Shown: positions 32,148 through 40,664 of the stretch, piece by piece
Numbering within the stretch: position 1 is the stretch's first letter
Layout: each line of letters opens with the position of its first letter
From: Bacillota bacterium
GTDB lineage: Bacteria > Bacillota > Clostridia > Clostridiales > Clostridiaceae
Assembly (NCBI GenBank): GCA_023445445.1
Contig: JAEXLD010000118.1
Span: 1 to 64,000, forward strand
Direction of reading: 5' to 3'
DNA length: 64,000 nt
The notes under the pieces: generated by a model
What the model was told of the DNA's origin: nothing
Database searches by the model: none
Seen by the model: only the letters and a program-made list of their open reading frames with translations
Made by a program: the position numbers and the translations under genes

Positions 32148-33530
32148 ATGTCAGAGATATCAACTTTACTTCCTATGAAAAAGCTAGATGAAGAATTAAT
32201 TAAAATAATAAATAAAGAAGTTAATAACAAGGAATTAATAAAAAACATTAATGCTATTTTCGCTAAAAAGAATCTTACTTTAAAAACAGTTGCTTGTCTA
32301 TTTAATGGTAGCAAATCAATTAGAGAGATAGACACTATGGAGAAAATAGCATTTACTTATGGATGTTATGAAACACTTAAAGTTAAAAGAAAAAATAATA
32401 AAAGTTTAAAGGATGAGTATATTTATAGAGAAGAATTAGATCCAGCTAATTATTTTAGTGACCAAATATTAGTTAGATATGAAATATTCATGAGTGAATC
32501 TGATGTTGTAAATATTGTTGAATTCAAGAATTTTATTATGATTGATGATAATAATAGCAGAGGTAATGTAAGTCTTTTAGATGTTTACAAGTATAGAAAA
32601 AATACATTGTGGTTATATAATAGGTCAACTCAAAGAGCACCAGAAATTGTTCCTATGGGTAATAGTGGGGAATATACTTATAGAAATAGTGTAGATGAAA
32701 AAGCAGTTAAAGAAATGACAGAAGCTATTTTAGATGGTAGATTTGAAGAAACAGAAGTGATTTTAAACGTTAGGCTTATTCCAGATAAAGAACCTGATGT
32801 CAAGGTAGTTACCAAAGGGAAATCTGAAGGGATAGCAGACATTATTGTAACTCCTAATTATGATATAAATAGTGAGAATTACACTGTGGTTGAAATACTA
32901 GACGGATACCACAGAATATTAGCAATAGAGGAAGCGGTAAGGATTTATCATGAAAGAACTGGCGAATGGTTAAAGGGTTGCATTGGTGTTAAATTGGTTT
33001 TTGCAGATGAGAAAAGAGCGTTAAGAATTGTTAGACAAACATTTAAAAGAACTGCTACAGATGAGCAATATCTAAAATCTATAGAAGAAGATGATATTTC
33101 AATGTTTGTAGATAAGATTATAAGTAAGAGTAGTATATTGAAATTAAACGTAGGTAATGTGTATGAAGAGTGTTTGGCTTTTGGGAAAATAACTTATAAG
33201 TCTTTATTAAATGATACAATTAGAAAATTAGGAATAGATGTAACAAAAAGATCTAGTGCAAATTTCACTTCTGATTTTCTAGCAAAAGGGATAGATGAAA
33301 TTTACGAAATAATTAATGATATATATAAAGATGACAAGGATATTTTGTGCAATCCAAATATAATTGCGGGTTATGTAAAAGCTATTTATGAAATGATAAA
33401 TAAAGAATTGGATGCTGAAGAGGTTATAGTAAAAGCTTTAAAATTAAGCAAAAAAGACATTAGAGATATGAAATTAAATAGTAGAGATTGTATCTTAGAT
33501 AAGATATTAGAATATTTTGAGGTTATTTAA
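32148..33530 (+). CDS. DGQHR/ParB-like domain protein
   Basis: 460 aa. Residues about 170-310 resemble the DGQHR/DndB and ParB-nuclease-like superfamily: STQRAPEIVPM, VDEKAVKEMTEAILDGRFEETEVILNV and the signature EILDGYHRILAIEEA. N-terminal 100 residues include an HTH-like LTLKTVACLFNGSKSIREI; the C-terminal part is helical. Members regulate or sense DNA modification (DndB) or act in DNA transactions. AAAGGAG precedes ATG 32148. It is 12 nt from the next gene and shares its promoter and terminator, so the two proteins probably act together in lysogeny control. Function inferred. Confidence 0.6.
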   Translation: MSEISTLLPMKKLDEELIKIINKEVNNKELIKNINAIFAKKNLTLKTVACLFNGSKSIREIDTMEKIAFTYGCYETLKVKRKNNKSLKDEYIYREELDPANYFSDQILVRYEIFMSESDVVNIVEFKNFIMIDDNNSRGNVSLLDVYKYRKNTLWLYNRSTQRAPEIVPMGNSGEYTYRNSVDEKAVKEMTEAILDGRFEETEVILNVRLIPDKEPDVKVVTKGKSEGIADIIVTPNYDINSENYTVVEILDGYHRILAIEEAVRIYHERTGEWLKGCIGVKLVFADEKRALRIVRQTFKRTATDEQYLKSIEEDDISMFVDKIISKSSILKLNVGNVYEECLAFGKITYKSLLNDTIRKLGIDVTKRSSANFTSDFLAKGIDEIYEIINDIYKDDKDILCNPNIIAGYVKAIYEMINKELDAEEVIVKALKLSKKDIRDMKLNSRDCILDKILEYFEVI

Positions 33531-33542
33531 AAGGAGAAAAGT

Positions 33543-34694
33543 ATGTTTAGAGAATTTTATTTTGGGAGAGCTTATGATTTTAAAACAGAAGAGGAAATGA
33601 ATGAAATGTACTCTAAGTTAATGAGTGAGGCTAATCCTTATGAAATTAACAAAAATACATTTCTCAACGAATATTACAGAGATGATAGTATTGATACAAA
33701 GATAGTATTATATGCATTGTGGAAAGGTGCAATCCAATACATTGAAGAAATGAAAATGAAAGATTTATATCAGTTTTCACCTTCTGAGATATCTGATTTG
33801 ATAATATCCACACCAACGACAAGTAGAGTTAGAAAAGAGTCTATATTTAACTTTATAAAGCAGTATTGTGATTGGGCATTCTCTAAGGAGTTAATAAATG
33901 TAAATCCTACTGATGGATTAAACAGGGAAGAGCTCGTTCAAGTAAATAAAAGAGCTATTAAAAGAAAAGTAATGGGATTGAGTGAGTTTTATGATTTATG
34001 CTATTCAATGTTAGAGAATACGAGTGTTTTTAATGTTTTGCCATTGGTTTTAGCTAGATATGGAATAACTGGTTCAGAATTAAGTTATATGTCAAATTTA
34101 AAATGGAATGACATAGATAGAGAAAACATGATTGTTGATATAGTAAATCATGAAACAGGAGAGGTTGTTACACAATTAAAAGTAGATAAAAATTTTATTA
34201 ATTGGATAGATATTGCTAAAGATACGAATGATTATAAAGTTAAGACTAGCAAAGAGGAAGGTGCTACTACTTCTTTTGAAACAGTTAGCAATGGTGGTTA
34301 TATAGATAGAGGATATGTAAATAAAATTTCTATAAAAACCAGAGAAAGTGAAGATGTTTTGAAGGTTGAAAAATCTTCATTGTATAGTAGAATTAATTTG
34401 GCGTTTAGAGACAACGAAATGAATGCAATTTCTCTTGGGAGTCTTGAAAAGAGTAGAAAGATAGAAGTTTTATTAGAGAAAAGAGAAAGTAGAAAGTTAA
34501 CTACAAGAGACGTTCAAGAAGTAGTGCTAATGTTTAACCCTAATGCAAGTGTAGGAGCTTATAATTCTCTCAAGAATGATTATCAAAGTATAACTGGAGA
34601 TACGGTTCTACCTGCTAGAGCTAAAACATATGAGTTAAAAGATGAAAATAGCGTAGAGTTTGTTAAAAATGTCAAAAAAGAATTGGGTTTATAG
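33543..34694 (+). CDS. Catalytically dead integrase-like regulator (MrpR-like)
   Basis: 383 aa with the tyrosine-recombinase layout (core-binding part about 60-130; TSRVRKESIFNFIKQYCDWAFSK...INVNPTDGL). The usual TGxRxSEL box reads YGITGSELSYMSNLKWNDID, so the catalytic Arg is lost, and no HxxR or Tyr motif is seen. SPbeta MrpR (YopR), a master repressor, is a known DNA-binding protein of exactly this dead-integrase kind; the match is by design, not by alignment. Follows the DGQHR gene at 12 nt with AAAGGAG; ends in a strong terminator. Confidence 0.6.
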   Translation: MFREFYFGRAYDFKTEEEMNEMYSKLMSEANPYEINKNTFLNEYYRDDSIDTKIVLYALWKGAIQYIEEMKMKDLYQFSPSEISDLIISTPTTSRVRKESIFNFIKQYCDWAFSKELINVNPTDGLNREELVQVNKRAIKRKVMGLSEFYDLCYSMLENTSVFNVLPLVLARYGITGSELSYMSNLKWNDIDRENMIVDIVNHETGEVVTQLKVDKNFINWIDIAKDTNDYKVKTSKEEGATTSFETVSNGGYIDRGYVNKISIKTRESEDVLKVEKSSLYSRINLAFRDNEMNAISLGSLEKSRKIEVLLEKRESRKLTTRDVQEVVLMFNPNASVGAYNSLKNDYQSITGDTVLPARAKTYELKDENSVEFVKNVKKELGL

Positions 34695-34713
34695 AGAGCA
34701 TTATCTCTATAAA
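34688..34713 (+). terminator. Terminator after the MrpR-like gene
   Basis: TTTATAGAGA/TCTCTATAAA, a perfect 10-bp stem with 6-nt loop, then CTCTTTCTTT. It starts inside the last codons of the gene. Confidence 0.7.
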
Positions 34714-34754
34714 CTCTTTCTTTAAAATAATTTTAATAATTAATTAAAAAGATG

Positions 34755-34783
34755 TTGACAATAAAAGCCAGTAATGTTAATAT
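34755..34783 (+). promoter_or_regulatory. Promoter of the MazF/TPR/peptide operon
   Basis: TTGACA (34755-34760), 17 bp, TAATAT (34778-34783). Repeat element core ends 7 bp before the -35 box. Confidence 0.75.
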
Positions 34784-34851
34784 ATTATTGAGGGTAGGAA
34801 AACATAAGACACCTACTAAGAAATAATAAATTAAAAGAGGTAAAGAGGAAT

Positions 34852-35466
34852 ATGATAACAAGACAATGTAAAAGAGCATGTATTCATTGGGTTGATTTTG
34901 GTGAGACCAAAGGTTCTGAACAAGGGGGAATTAGACCTGCGATAATTATTCAAAATGATATAGGAAATAAGTATAGTCCAACTGTAATTGTTTGTCCTAT
35001 ATCTTCAGAGATAAAAAAGAAAGAGTTACCAACTCATGTATATTTAGAGAATTGGAGAACTTATGGTTTAACTAAGCCATCACAAGTAATAACAGAACAA
35101 ATTAGAACTAGAGATAAAGCACAACTTGGGGATTACATAGGATGCGTAGATGTGGACACAATGAATAAGATAGATAAGGCAATTGAAATAAGCGTTCAAG
35201 TTGGAAGTGCAAAAAACATAATAGAACCTAGAGAAGTGAAAGCGGTAAAGGAAAAGGTAGAAGAAATTAAAACATTGGATATTTTTATTAAAATGTGGTT
35301 TATGAAAAATGATGACGAAGATAGAATAAAAGAATATTTTTTAGAGAGAGAAATAGCTATAAAAGATTTAGAATTATATGCTAATAAATTTAATTTAAAT
35401 TATAAAGAATTTTATAATCCTATGATAAATAATATGGGAATTGATAATGTGAGAATGGTGGGGTAA
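34852..35466 (+). CDS. MazF/PemK-like protein with C-terminal extension
   Basis: 204 aa. Residues 1-125 match the MazF/PemK endoribonuclease fold: IHWVDFGETKGSEQGGIRPAIIIQND, TVIVCPISSE, THVYLENWRTYGLTKPSQVITEQIRTRDK and LGDYIGCVD. MazF toxins are usually 110-120 aa; here about 80 helical, acidic residues are added (AVKEKVEEIKTLDIFIKMWFMKNDDEDRIKEYF). No MazE-like antitoxin gene precedes it. The next gene (TPR) starts 7 nt after it. The extension or the TPR protein could take the antitoxin role. AGAGG precedes ATG 34852. Confidence 0.85.
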   Translation: MITRQCKRACIHWVDFGETKGSEQGGIRPAIIIQNDIGNKYSPTVIVCPISSEIKKKELPTHVYLENWRTYGLTKPSQVITEQIRTRDKAQLGDYIGCVDVDTMNKIDKAIEISVQVGSAKNIIEPREVKAVKEKVEEIKTLDIFIKMWFMKNDDEDRIKEYFLEREIAIKDLELYANKFNLNYKEFYNPMINNMGIDNVRMVG

Positions 35467-35472
35467 ATAAAA

Positions 35473-36060
35473 ATGGTTATAGATGGGGCTTGGAAAAATA
35501 AAGTTAGAATGATGAGAGCCAATGGAGATAGCGAAGACGCAATAAGAGAACTTAGAAAATTTTATATAGTGAATAGAAGTAAATTAGAATTATATACAGA
35601 TAAATATTTTGTATTATTTGCTTTAGCACACCTATATTACAAAAAGAAAGATTACAATATGAGTAATTATTATTTAGATGAATTATTCAGAATAACTACT
35701 GATGATATAATAAGAGATTTCGAAAAAGAATATCACAATATAACTTGGTTAAATATAAATGTGAATCACGACAGAATGGCTTGCAAAGAAATACTAAATG
35801 ATATGTTAAATGCTTATCATTATTATAATAAATTAGGTGAACAAGACATAGCTTTATCAGCTTTGGAAAATATATTTTACTTTGAAGGCAATAGTGACAA
35901 AATATTAGAAAGTTTGGAAGCCCTTTTGCAATGTGAGATAATAAGTGATTGGAATTTTATAACTAGCATATTAGATGATTGTGAGAATATGAATCACAAT
36001 CTATACATAAAAGCATTGAATATAGTAAGTAAGTATAATATTAATATAAATGTAGTTTAA
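35473..36060 (+). CDS. TPR-like protein, candidate peptide receptor
   Basis: 195 aa, all helical. Two segments have TPR spacing: KYFVLFALAHLYYKKKDYNMSNYYLDELF (about 37-65) and MLNAYHYYNKLGEQDIALSALENIFYF (about 115-142). No DNA-binding domain, so it differs from full-length RRNPP regulators such as AimR and is closer in build to the TPR part alone or to Rap. It sits between the MazF-like gene (7 nt) and a secreted-peptide gene (46 nt), as Rap/AimR-type receptors sit before their peptide genes. Peptide binding is inferred. Confidence 0.65.
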   Translation: MVIDGAWKNKVRMMRANGDSEDAIRELRKFYIVNRSKLELYTDKYFVLFALAHLYYKKKDYNMSNYYLDELFRITTDDIIRDFEKEYHNITWLNINVNHDRMACKEILNDMLNAYHYYNKLGEQDIALSALENIFYFEGNSDKILESLEALLQCEIISDWNFITSILDDCENMNHNLYIKALNIVSKYNININVV

Positions 36061-36105
36061 AAGAGTTTGCATTAGAAACCAAATTATGAGAAAGGAGGTG
36101 GTTGT

Positions 36106-36243
36106 ATGAAGAAAAAAGTTAGCATAGTTTTAACTGTATGTGCGGTTGTTTTATTACTAACAGGCGTAGTTGCTAGTAAGAACACAGGTATTACACCATT
36201 TGGAGATCCACCGTTTCCATTAGTTAATCTTTTAGTAAAATAA
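36106..36243 (+). CDS. Secreted signalling-peptide precursor, candidate
   Basis: 45 aa. Basic start MKKK, hydrophobic stretch VSIVLTVCAVVLLLTGVVA, probable signal-peptidase site after VVA, then a short polar, proline-rich end (KNTGITPFGDPPFPLVNLLVK). Size and layout equal Phr/AimP-type precursors. AAAGGAGGTGG stands 7 nt before ATG 36106, the strongest site in the operon. Directly downstream of the TPR gene and upstream of a strong terminator. The mature peptide cannot be fixed by sequence alone; a small membrane toxin is the main alternative. Confidence 0.65.
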   Translation: MKKKVSIVLTVCAVVLLLTGVVASKNTGITPFGDPPFPLVNLLVK

Positions 36244-36281
36244 TTAATTAAAACAAAAAAGAAACAACTTAAACACAAGAT

Positions 36282-36317
36282 AAATTAAGGCTAGATGTAT
36301 TCGTCTAGCCTTAATTT
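36282..36317 (+). terminator. Strong terminator of the MazF/TPR/peptide operon
   Basis: AAATTAAGGCTAGA/TCTAGCCTTAATTT: 14-bp perfect stem with 8-nt loop, followed by ATATA. Symmetrical, so may act both ways. Confidence 0.75.
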
Positions 36318-36340
36318 ATATAAATATAATTTAAAAGGGG

Positions 36341-37432
36341 ATGGAGAATATAAGAAAATGGGTAAATATAGATGTTTTACCAAAATGGGAAAACACAGAG
36401 AATATGGGAAAAATCAAATGGCTTGATTGTATAGGGAAGGAAGTAGATTTTGAATACAATGAATTAAAAGGTGTAATAAAAATATTAGATTATGAATCGA
36501 ATACTGAAAAATTAACTGTTCAATATTTAGATAATTCACCTAAAAAAATTATTTCTACAAATTTCAAAGATGGATTGCTTGGCAATATAGTTCCTAAAGA
36601 ATATGTTTCAAGAAAAATCAATGATTATATGGTTGGTGATATTGTTAAAACTAAAAACAATGGGAAATTACTTATATTATCATCAGAAAGATTATTTAGA
36701 AAAGGTAGGGGTACGACTGAAAGGGCGTATAAATATAGGTGTTTAAAATGTGGCAATGAAGAAATTGCATATATAACTAATTTAAGTAAAGGTGTCGGAT
36801 GCCCTGTTTGTAATGGTAGTAAAGTTTTAAAAGGATACAATGATATAGCAACGAAAAGACCAGATTTAGTTAGATATTTTTGCGATATAGAGAATGCTTA
36901 CAGATACGGGATAAACTCACATATTAAATTATGGTTTAAGTGTCCAGATTGTGGGGCTAAAAGAAAAATTCAAACTAAATTATTTATTAAAAGAAAGTTT
37001 AATTGCCCTATGTGTGACAAAACTTATAGCATACCAAATAAAATAGCATATAATATGTTGTTGCAATTAAATATAGAATTTGAAGCAGAAAGATTATTTA
37101 GTTGGTGTAGATATAAAAAGTTCAATAGTGATAAATCAACAAAAGGATTATTTGATTTTTATTTTATAATAGACAACCATGAATATATACTTGAAATGGA
37201 TGGTGGACATCATAAAATAGGTAGACAGGGGTTATCAGCTGAAGAACAACAATACATAGATAAAACAAAGGATAAATTAGCCAAAGAGCATAATATCGAA
37301 GTAATCAGAATAGATTGCTTTAAATCAGATTTAAAATACATAAAAGAAAATATATATAAAAGTAGGCTAAAAGACATATTAGATTTAGATAAAGTTAATT
37401 GGAATGAGTGTAGTGAAAAAATATCAAAATAA
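36341..37432 (+). CDS. Zinc-ribbon protein with VSR/DUF559-like nuclease domain
   Basis: 363 aa. Three zinc knuckle pairs: CLKCGNE/CPVCNGS (about 135-160), CPDCGAK and CPMCDK (about 200-225). C-terminal about 240-345 is a PD-(D/E)XK-type nuclease: GLFDFYFIIDNHEYILEMDGGHHK...KTKDKLAKEHNIEVIRID, with the D...ExD arrangement of very-short-patch-repair-like enzymes. Such proteins are common mobile, homing-type nucleases. The start is uncertain: AAAGGGG touches ATG 36341, leaving no normal spacing. Confidence 0.75.
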   Translation: MENIRKWVNIDVLPKWENTENMGKIKWLDCIGKEVDFEYNELKGVIKILDYESNTEKLTVQYLDNSPKKIISTNFKDGLLGNIVPKEYVSRKINDYMVGDIVKTKNNGKLLILSSERLFRKGRGTTERAYKYRCLKCGNEEIAYITNLSKGVGCPVCNGSKVLKGYNDIATKRPDLVRYFCDIENAYRYGINSHIKLWFKCPDCGAKRKIQTKLFIKRKFNCPMCDKTYSIPNKIAYNMLLQLNIEFEAERLFSWCRYKKFNSDKSTKGLFDFYFIIDNHEYILEMDGGHHKIGRQGLSAEEQQYIDKTKDKLAKEHNIEVIRIDCFKSDLKYIKENIYKSRLKDILDLDKVNWNECSEKISK

Positions 37433-37457
37433 TTAATTTAAAATAAGAAAGTGGGTT

Positions 37458-37583
37458 GTGGAATTGATTACAATATTAATACTATTAATTGGTGTATTGC
37501 TAATAACGGTTTATAGTTTATTGAAGTCTGCAAGTGACGCAGATGAGTACATAGAAAAATTTTTAAATGAGAAAGAAGATTAA
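37458..37583 (+). CDS. Small single-span membrane protein
   Basis: 41 aa, GTG 37458 (TTG 37464 also possible). Membrane helix ITILILLIGVLLITVYSLL, then an acidic tail. Weak ribosome-binding site (AAAGTGGG). Unknown. Confidence 0.45.
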   Translation: MELITILILLIGVLLITVYSLLKSASDADEYIEKFLNEKED

Positions 37584-37652
37584 TACATATAATAATTAAT
37601 TTAAATAGTTAAAAGACAAATTTTATTAAGTAAGTAAAGGGGGAGAACGTGT

Positions 37653-38342
37653 ATGAAAGAATTAATGGTAAAAGGGCATAATGAAGAAGTGAGAATTAAT
37701 AGCGTAGAACTTGTGCAGATAATCAATGAATATAGAAGAGCTGAAAGTGAAGCTATTGATAAGAATTATAAAATACTGAGACATAGTGATTTTATGAAAA
37801 AGATAAGAAATGAGTTGGAAGTATTGAAATCATTGGGTTTAAACAACGAAGGAAATATTTCTCTCGTTAATTACGCTGATTCTAAAGGAGAAGAAAGACC
37901 TTGTTTCTCATTGAATAGAGATGGTATGTTGCAAATGTTAAATAGTGAAAGTGTTTATGTAAGATATAAAACTACCGAGTACATAAATGACTTAGAAGAA
38001 AAATTAACTAAAGTAAATACATTAACATCGCCAAGTAGTTTTAATAACTTAATAGAAAAAATAGATACTAAGACAAATCAATTATCTGAATATTTTAGAC
38101 CGACACATAAGAAGAAGTTAGACATCAATAAATATATAAAACAATGCTTAGGGACTAATGCAAGCAAAGAAAATTGTGATAAGGTTAAAGAAATATTATT
38201 AACTCAGTTAGGGTGTTATAAAATTTATGATGAAGTGCCAATAGATATATTACATATTTCAGAAACAGCTAAGAAAATATTTGATATATGTTATATGATG
38301 AGTTGTAATAATGGACAAATTCAAATGAATTTAAATGTGTAA
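37653..38342 (+). CDS. Rha-like phage regulatory protein
   Basis: 229 aa. First 120 residues resemble the Rha family: VRINSVELVQIINEYRR, LRHSDFMKKIRNEL, YADSKGEERPCFSLNRDGMLQML, RYKTTEYINDLEEKL. C-terminal part (about 150-229) is a separate helical unit. Rha proteins affect phage growth depending on host factors. GGGGGAG precedes ATG 37653. Confidence 0.7.
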   Translation: MKELMVKGHNEEVRINSVELVQIINEYRRAESEAIDKNYKILRHSDFMKKIRNELEVLKSLGLNNEGNISLVNYADSKGEERPCFSLNRDGMLQMLNSESVYVRYKTTEYINDLEEKLTKVNTLTSPSSFNNLIEKIDTKTNQLSEYFRPTHKKKLDINKYIKQCLGTNASKENCDKVKEILLTQLGCYKIYDEVPIDILHISETAKKIFDICYMMSCNNGQIQMNLNV

Positions 38343-38370
38343 AAAATATTTAATAATTAATTAAAAACTA

Positions 38371-38399
38371 TTTACTTATGGAATATATTGCTATATAAT
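38371..38399 (+). promoter_or_regulatory. Sigma-A promoter
   Basis: TTTACT (38371-38376), 17 bp, TATAAT (38394-38399); repeat element core ends 6 bp before the -35 box. Confidence 0.75.
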
Positions 38400-38425
38400 T
38401 AATATATATTAAGGAGGTGGTTTAT

Positions 38426-39217
38426 ATGAACAACAAGAATTATACAGAAGAAGAATTAATGTACTTAGAACGTAGTTGGGGTAAAGTATCTATAACTAAG
38501 ATAGCTAATAAGCTTAATAGAAAAGAGAGTGCAATACAATTAAAAGCTTTTAGATTAGGACTAGGGGCTATGTTAGATAATAAAGATTATTTAATAGGAC
38601 AAGATGTAATCAATATACTAGGAATTGATAGGAAAACTTTTATGAAACATGTAAAAGAAAGAGGATTACTTGCTAAGGAAAAATATTTAACAAAAAACAA
38701 GAAGTGTTTAGCAATTCAGTATGAAGATTTTATATCTTGGGTTGAAAGTAATTTAAATTACTGGGACGCAACTAAGAGTGACATTTTAGCATTAGAATTA
38801 CTAGGGGTTAATAAAGGGTTATTAGAAAGAAAAATAAAAGAAGATAGAGATAAATTAAATAGGAAAACATTATTAGAAAAAGATATTGAGTTAATAAAAG
38901 AGTTATACGAAAATTTTAATACATATGAAGAGATAGCTATAAAACTTAACAAAGATTATGAAACTATAAAGTGGAAGATTTATACTTTAATACAAAATGA
39001 AGAACTAGAGCAAAACACAAAGAGAGGTAGGCTTGTAAGAAGCATCAATAGATCAAACTATGGGTGGACAAAATGGCAAGATGATACTTTGGTTAAGTTA
39101 TTCAGAGAAGGCAAAACTTTAAAAGAGATATCTGAAGTCGTTGGGAAGAGTTTGTCTGCAACTAAGACAAGAAATCAAGTTTTAACAAAGAGAATTATGA
39201 AAGATATGGTTATTTGA
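38426..39217 (+). CDS. Multi-HTH (Myb/GcrA-like) DNA-binding protein
   Basis: 263 aa from ATG 38426 (AAGGAGGTGG 6 nt upstream; GTG 38417 overlaps it). Three or four helix-turn-helix units: YTEEELMYLERSWGKVSITKIANKLNR, LLEKDIELIKELYENFNTYEEIAIKLNKDYETIKWKI and GWTKWQDDTLVKLFREGKTLKEISEVVGKSLSATKTR. The WTxxxDxxLxxL pattern at both ends is SANT/GcrA-like. Likely a transcription regulator. A repeat element overlaps its stop. Confidence 0.7.
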   Translation: MNNKNYTEEELMYLERSWGKVSITKIANKLNRKESAIQLKAFRLGLGAMLDNKDYLIGQDVINILGIDRKTFMKHVKERGLLAKEKYLTKNKKCLAIQYEDFISWVESNLNYWDATKSDILALELLGVNKGLLERKIKEDRDKLNRKTLLEKDIELIKELYENFNTYEEIAIKLNKDYETIKWKIYTLIQNEELEQNTKRGRLVRSINRSNYGWTKWQDDTLVKLFREGKTLKEISEVVGKSLSATKTRNQVLTKRIMKDMVI

Positions 39218-39248
39218 TAATTAATTAAAATATAAGAGGTGAAAGTGT

Positions 39249-39575
39249 ATGGTTAAAAAGTTGGTATTAAAACTAAAGAATAGAAAAATATTGGAGGAAC
39301 TAAATAAGATAAATATTAGAAATTCCGCATTACAAGATTATAAAAAATATGTATGGAATAATAGGTATGAAGAAGATGAGCGATTAATAAAAAAGCTAAA
39401 GAGAAATTTTATTTTGGCTGAAGAGGTAAATTCTTATACTAAAAAGTATGGAAACTTATACATATATCATAGCATGAACACTATAACAAAAATATATAAT
39501 GAAAAAGGTTCATCTAATGGGCTAAATATTGATGTTAAATTGAAAGAAGAGTTAAATTACATATTGGGAATATAG
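39249..39575 (+). CDS. Unknown 108-aa basic protein
   Basis: ATG 39249 with AGAGGTG upstream. Lys/Arg-rich helical start (VKKLVLKLKNRKILEELNKI). Ends 11 nt before the guanylate kinase gene. Unknown. Confidence 0.65.
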   Translation: MVKKLVLKLKNRKILEELNKINIRNSALQDYKKYVWNNRYEEDERLIKKLKRNFILAEEVNSYTKKYGNLYIYHSMNTITKIYNEKGSSNGLNIDVKLKEELNYILGI

Positions 39576-39586
39576 GAGGAATACAT

Positions 39587-40162
39587 ATGAATAAATTATT
39601 TGTTTTAATTGGAAAATCAGGTAGTGGGAAGTCTACTATAGAAAAAGAAATAGACAGATTGGGTTATGCCAATAAAATTATTTCTACTACTACACGTAAA
39701 CCTAGAAGCTTCGAGCATGATTCGATTGATTACTACTTTATAAGCCAAACTGTATTTGATATATATTTAAAGCAAGGGCAATATGCAGAACATAGTACAT
39801 ATCCAACTGTTTGGGGATTGGCTAGTTACGGAATTAATAAAAATGATATTAAACTCGATGAAGGCAATGCAATAGCGGTTGTGAATCCGCATGGCTATTT
39901 TCAACTCGTTGAGTCATTAGGGAAAGAAAATGTTGTAGGAATATATATAGATAGAAATGATAGAAAAAGGGTTATATCAGCCATAGAAAGAGATAAGAGT
40001 GATGATTTGGTTTCTATATTAGAGGAAGTTACTAGAAGGATTAAGGCTGACGAAAGAGATTTTGAAGGAATGAAAGATAAAGCAGACTATGTCGTTAAAA
40101 ATCATAGACTGCACATAGCAATTGATAAAGTTATAGAAATAATTAAAAAAGAAACCATGTAA
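39587..40162 (+). CDS. Guanylate-kinase-like nucleotide kinase
   Basis: 191 aa. P-loop GKSGSGKST at residues 9-17, the GMP-binding STTTRKPR at about 35-42, then YYFIS, a lid region and RRIKADERDF. These enzymes phosphorylate (d)GMP to (d)GDP; a phage copy serves DNA precursor supply or a modified nucleotide. Length fits the family (about 190-205). AGGAGG precedes ATG 39587. Confidence 0.85.
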   Translation: MNKLFVLIGKSGSGKSTIEKEIDRLGYANKIISTTTRKPRSFEHDSIDYYFISQTVFDIYLKQGQYAEHSTYPTVWGLASYGINKNDIKLDEGNAIAVVNPHGYFQLVESLGKENVVGIYIDRNDRKRVISAIERDKSDDLVSILEEVTRRIKADERDFEGMKDKADYVVKNHRLHIAIDKVIEIIKKETM

Positions 40163-40173
40163 GAGGTGCAAAT

Positions 40174-40272
40174 AATGGACAAACGTTTAGAAGAATTATC
40201 TAGAGAACTGAAGAGGCAATTTTTGAAAAAGAGGAGGAAGTTGAAAGATGAGAGCGTTAAGAATAGTAAGTA
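40174..40272 (+). CDS. Short basic peptide
   Basis: 32 aa, ATG 40174 with AGAGGTG upstream. Highly basic helix (LKRQFLKKRRKLKDE). Overlaps the next gene by 25 nt; translational coupling likely. Unknown. Confidence 0.5.
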
Positions 40273-40424
40273 AAAATAAAATTTCTAATTGGTGGTGTAA
40301 GTCTTGTTCTAGGAGTATGAATGCACTCATCAAGGTGGACAATAGGAGTTTTTGTGATGAATGTGTTCCAGAGCAATTTAAAGACAAATTAGTTACTGTA
40401 AATCAAAATAGGGAGGAAATATAG
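40248..40424 (+). CDS. Small zinc-binding protein
   Basis: 58 aa, ATG 40248 with GAGGAGG upstream. Two knuckles: WWCKSCSRS and SFCDECVPE, spaced like a zinc ribbon. Adjacent to another Cys-rich gene. Unknown. Confidence 0.6.
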   Translation: MRALRIVSKNKISNWWCKSCSRSMNALIKVDNRSFCDECVPEQFKDKLVTVNQNREEI

Positions 40425-40426
40425 AT

Positions 40427-40600
40427 ATGGATGAAGACAAGATGTTGTGTCCGTTTAGAAAAGTAATTATTGGTTCAAATAATGGTTTAAATCATAAAAG
40501 GTTACATAAAACAACAGAAGAATTTGCTTTTTGTGAAGGATACAAGTGTATGGCATATGAATGGCTTTCTAAAAAATGTAGATTAGTAGACAATAAGTAA
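40427..40600 (+). CDS. Small Cys-rich protein
   Basis: 57 aa, ATG 40427 with GGGAGG upstream, 2 nt after the previous gene. Cys at 8, 36, 41 and 51 (MLCPFRK, FCEGYKC, KKCRL), a pattern common in small phage metal-binding proteins. Unknown. Confidence 0.6.
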   Translation: MDEDKMLCPFRKVIIGSNNGLNHKRLHKTTEEFAFCEGYKCMAYEWLSKKCRLVDNK

Positions 40601-40664
40601 ATAAAAAATATATTTTATTAGAAATTTGAATTTATTATTCGTTAAATGGAGGTAGTGAAATAAA

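Noticed and set aside
34852..35466. Ordinary MazEF toxin-antitoxin pair
   Set aside because: No MazE-like gene before it; upstream is a terminator and promoter, downstream a TPR gene.
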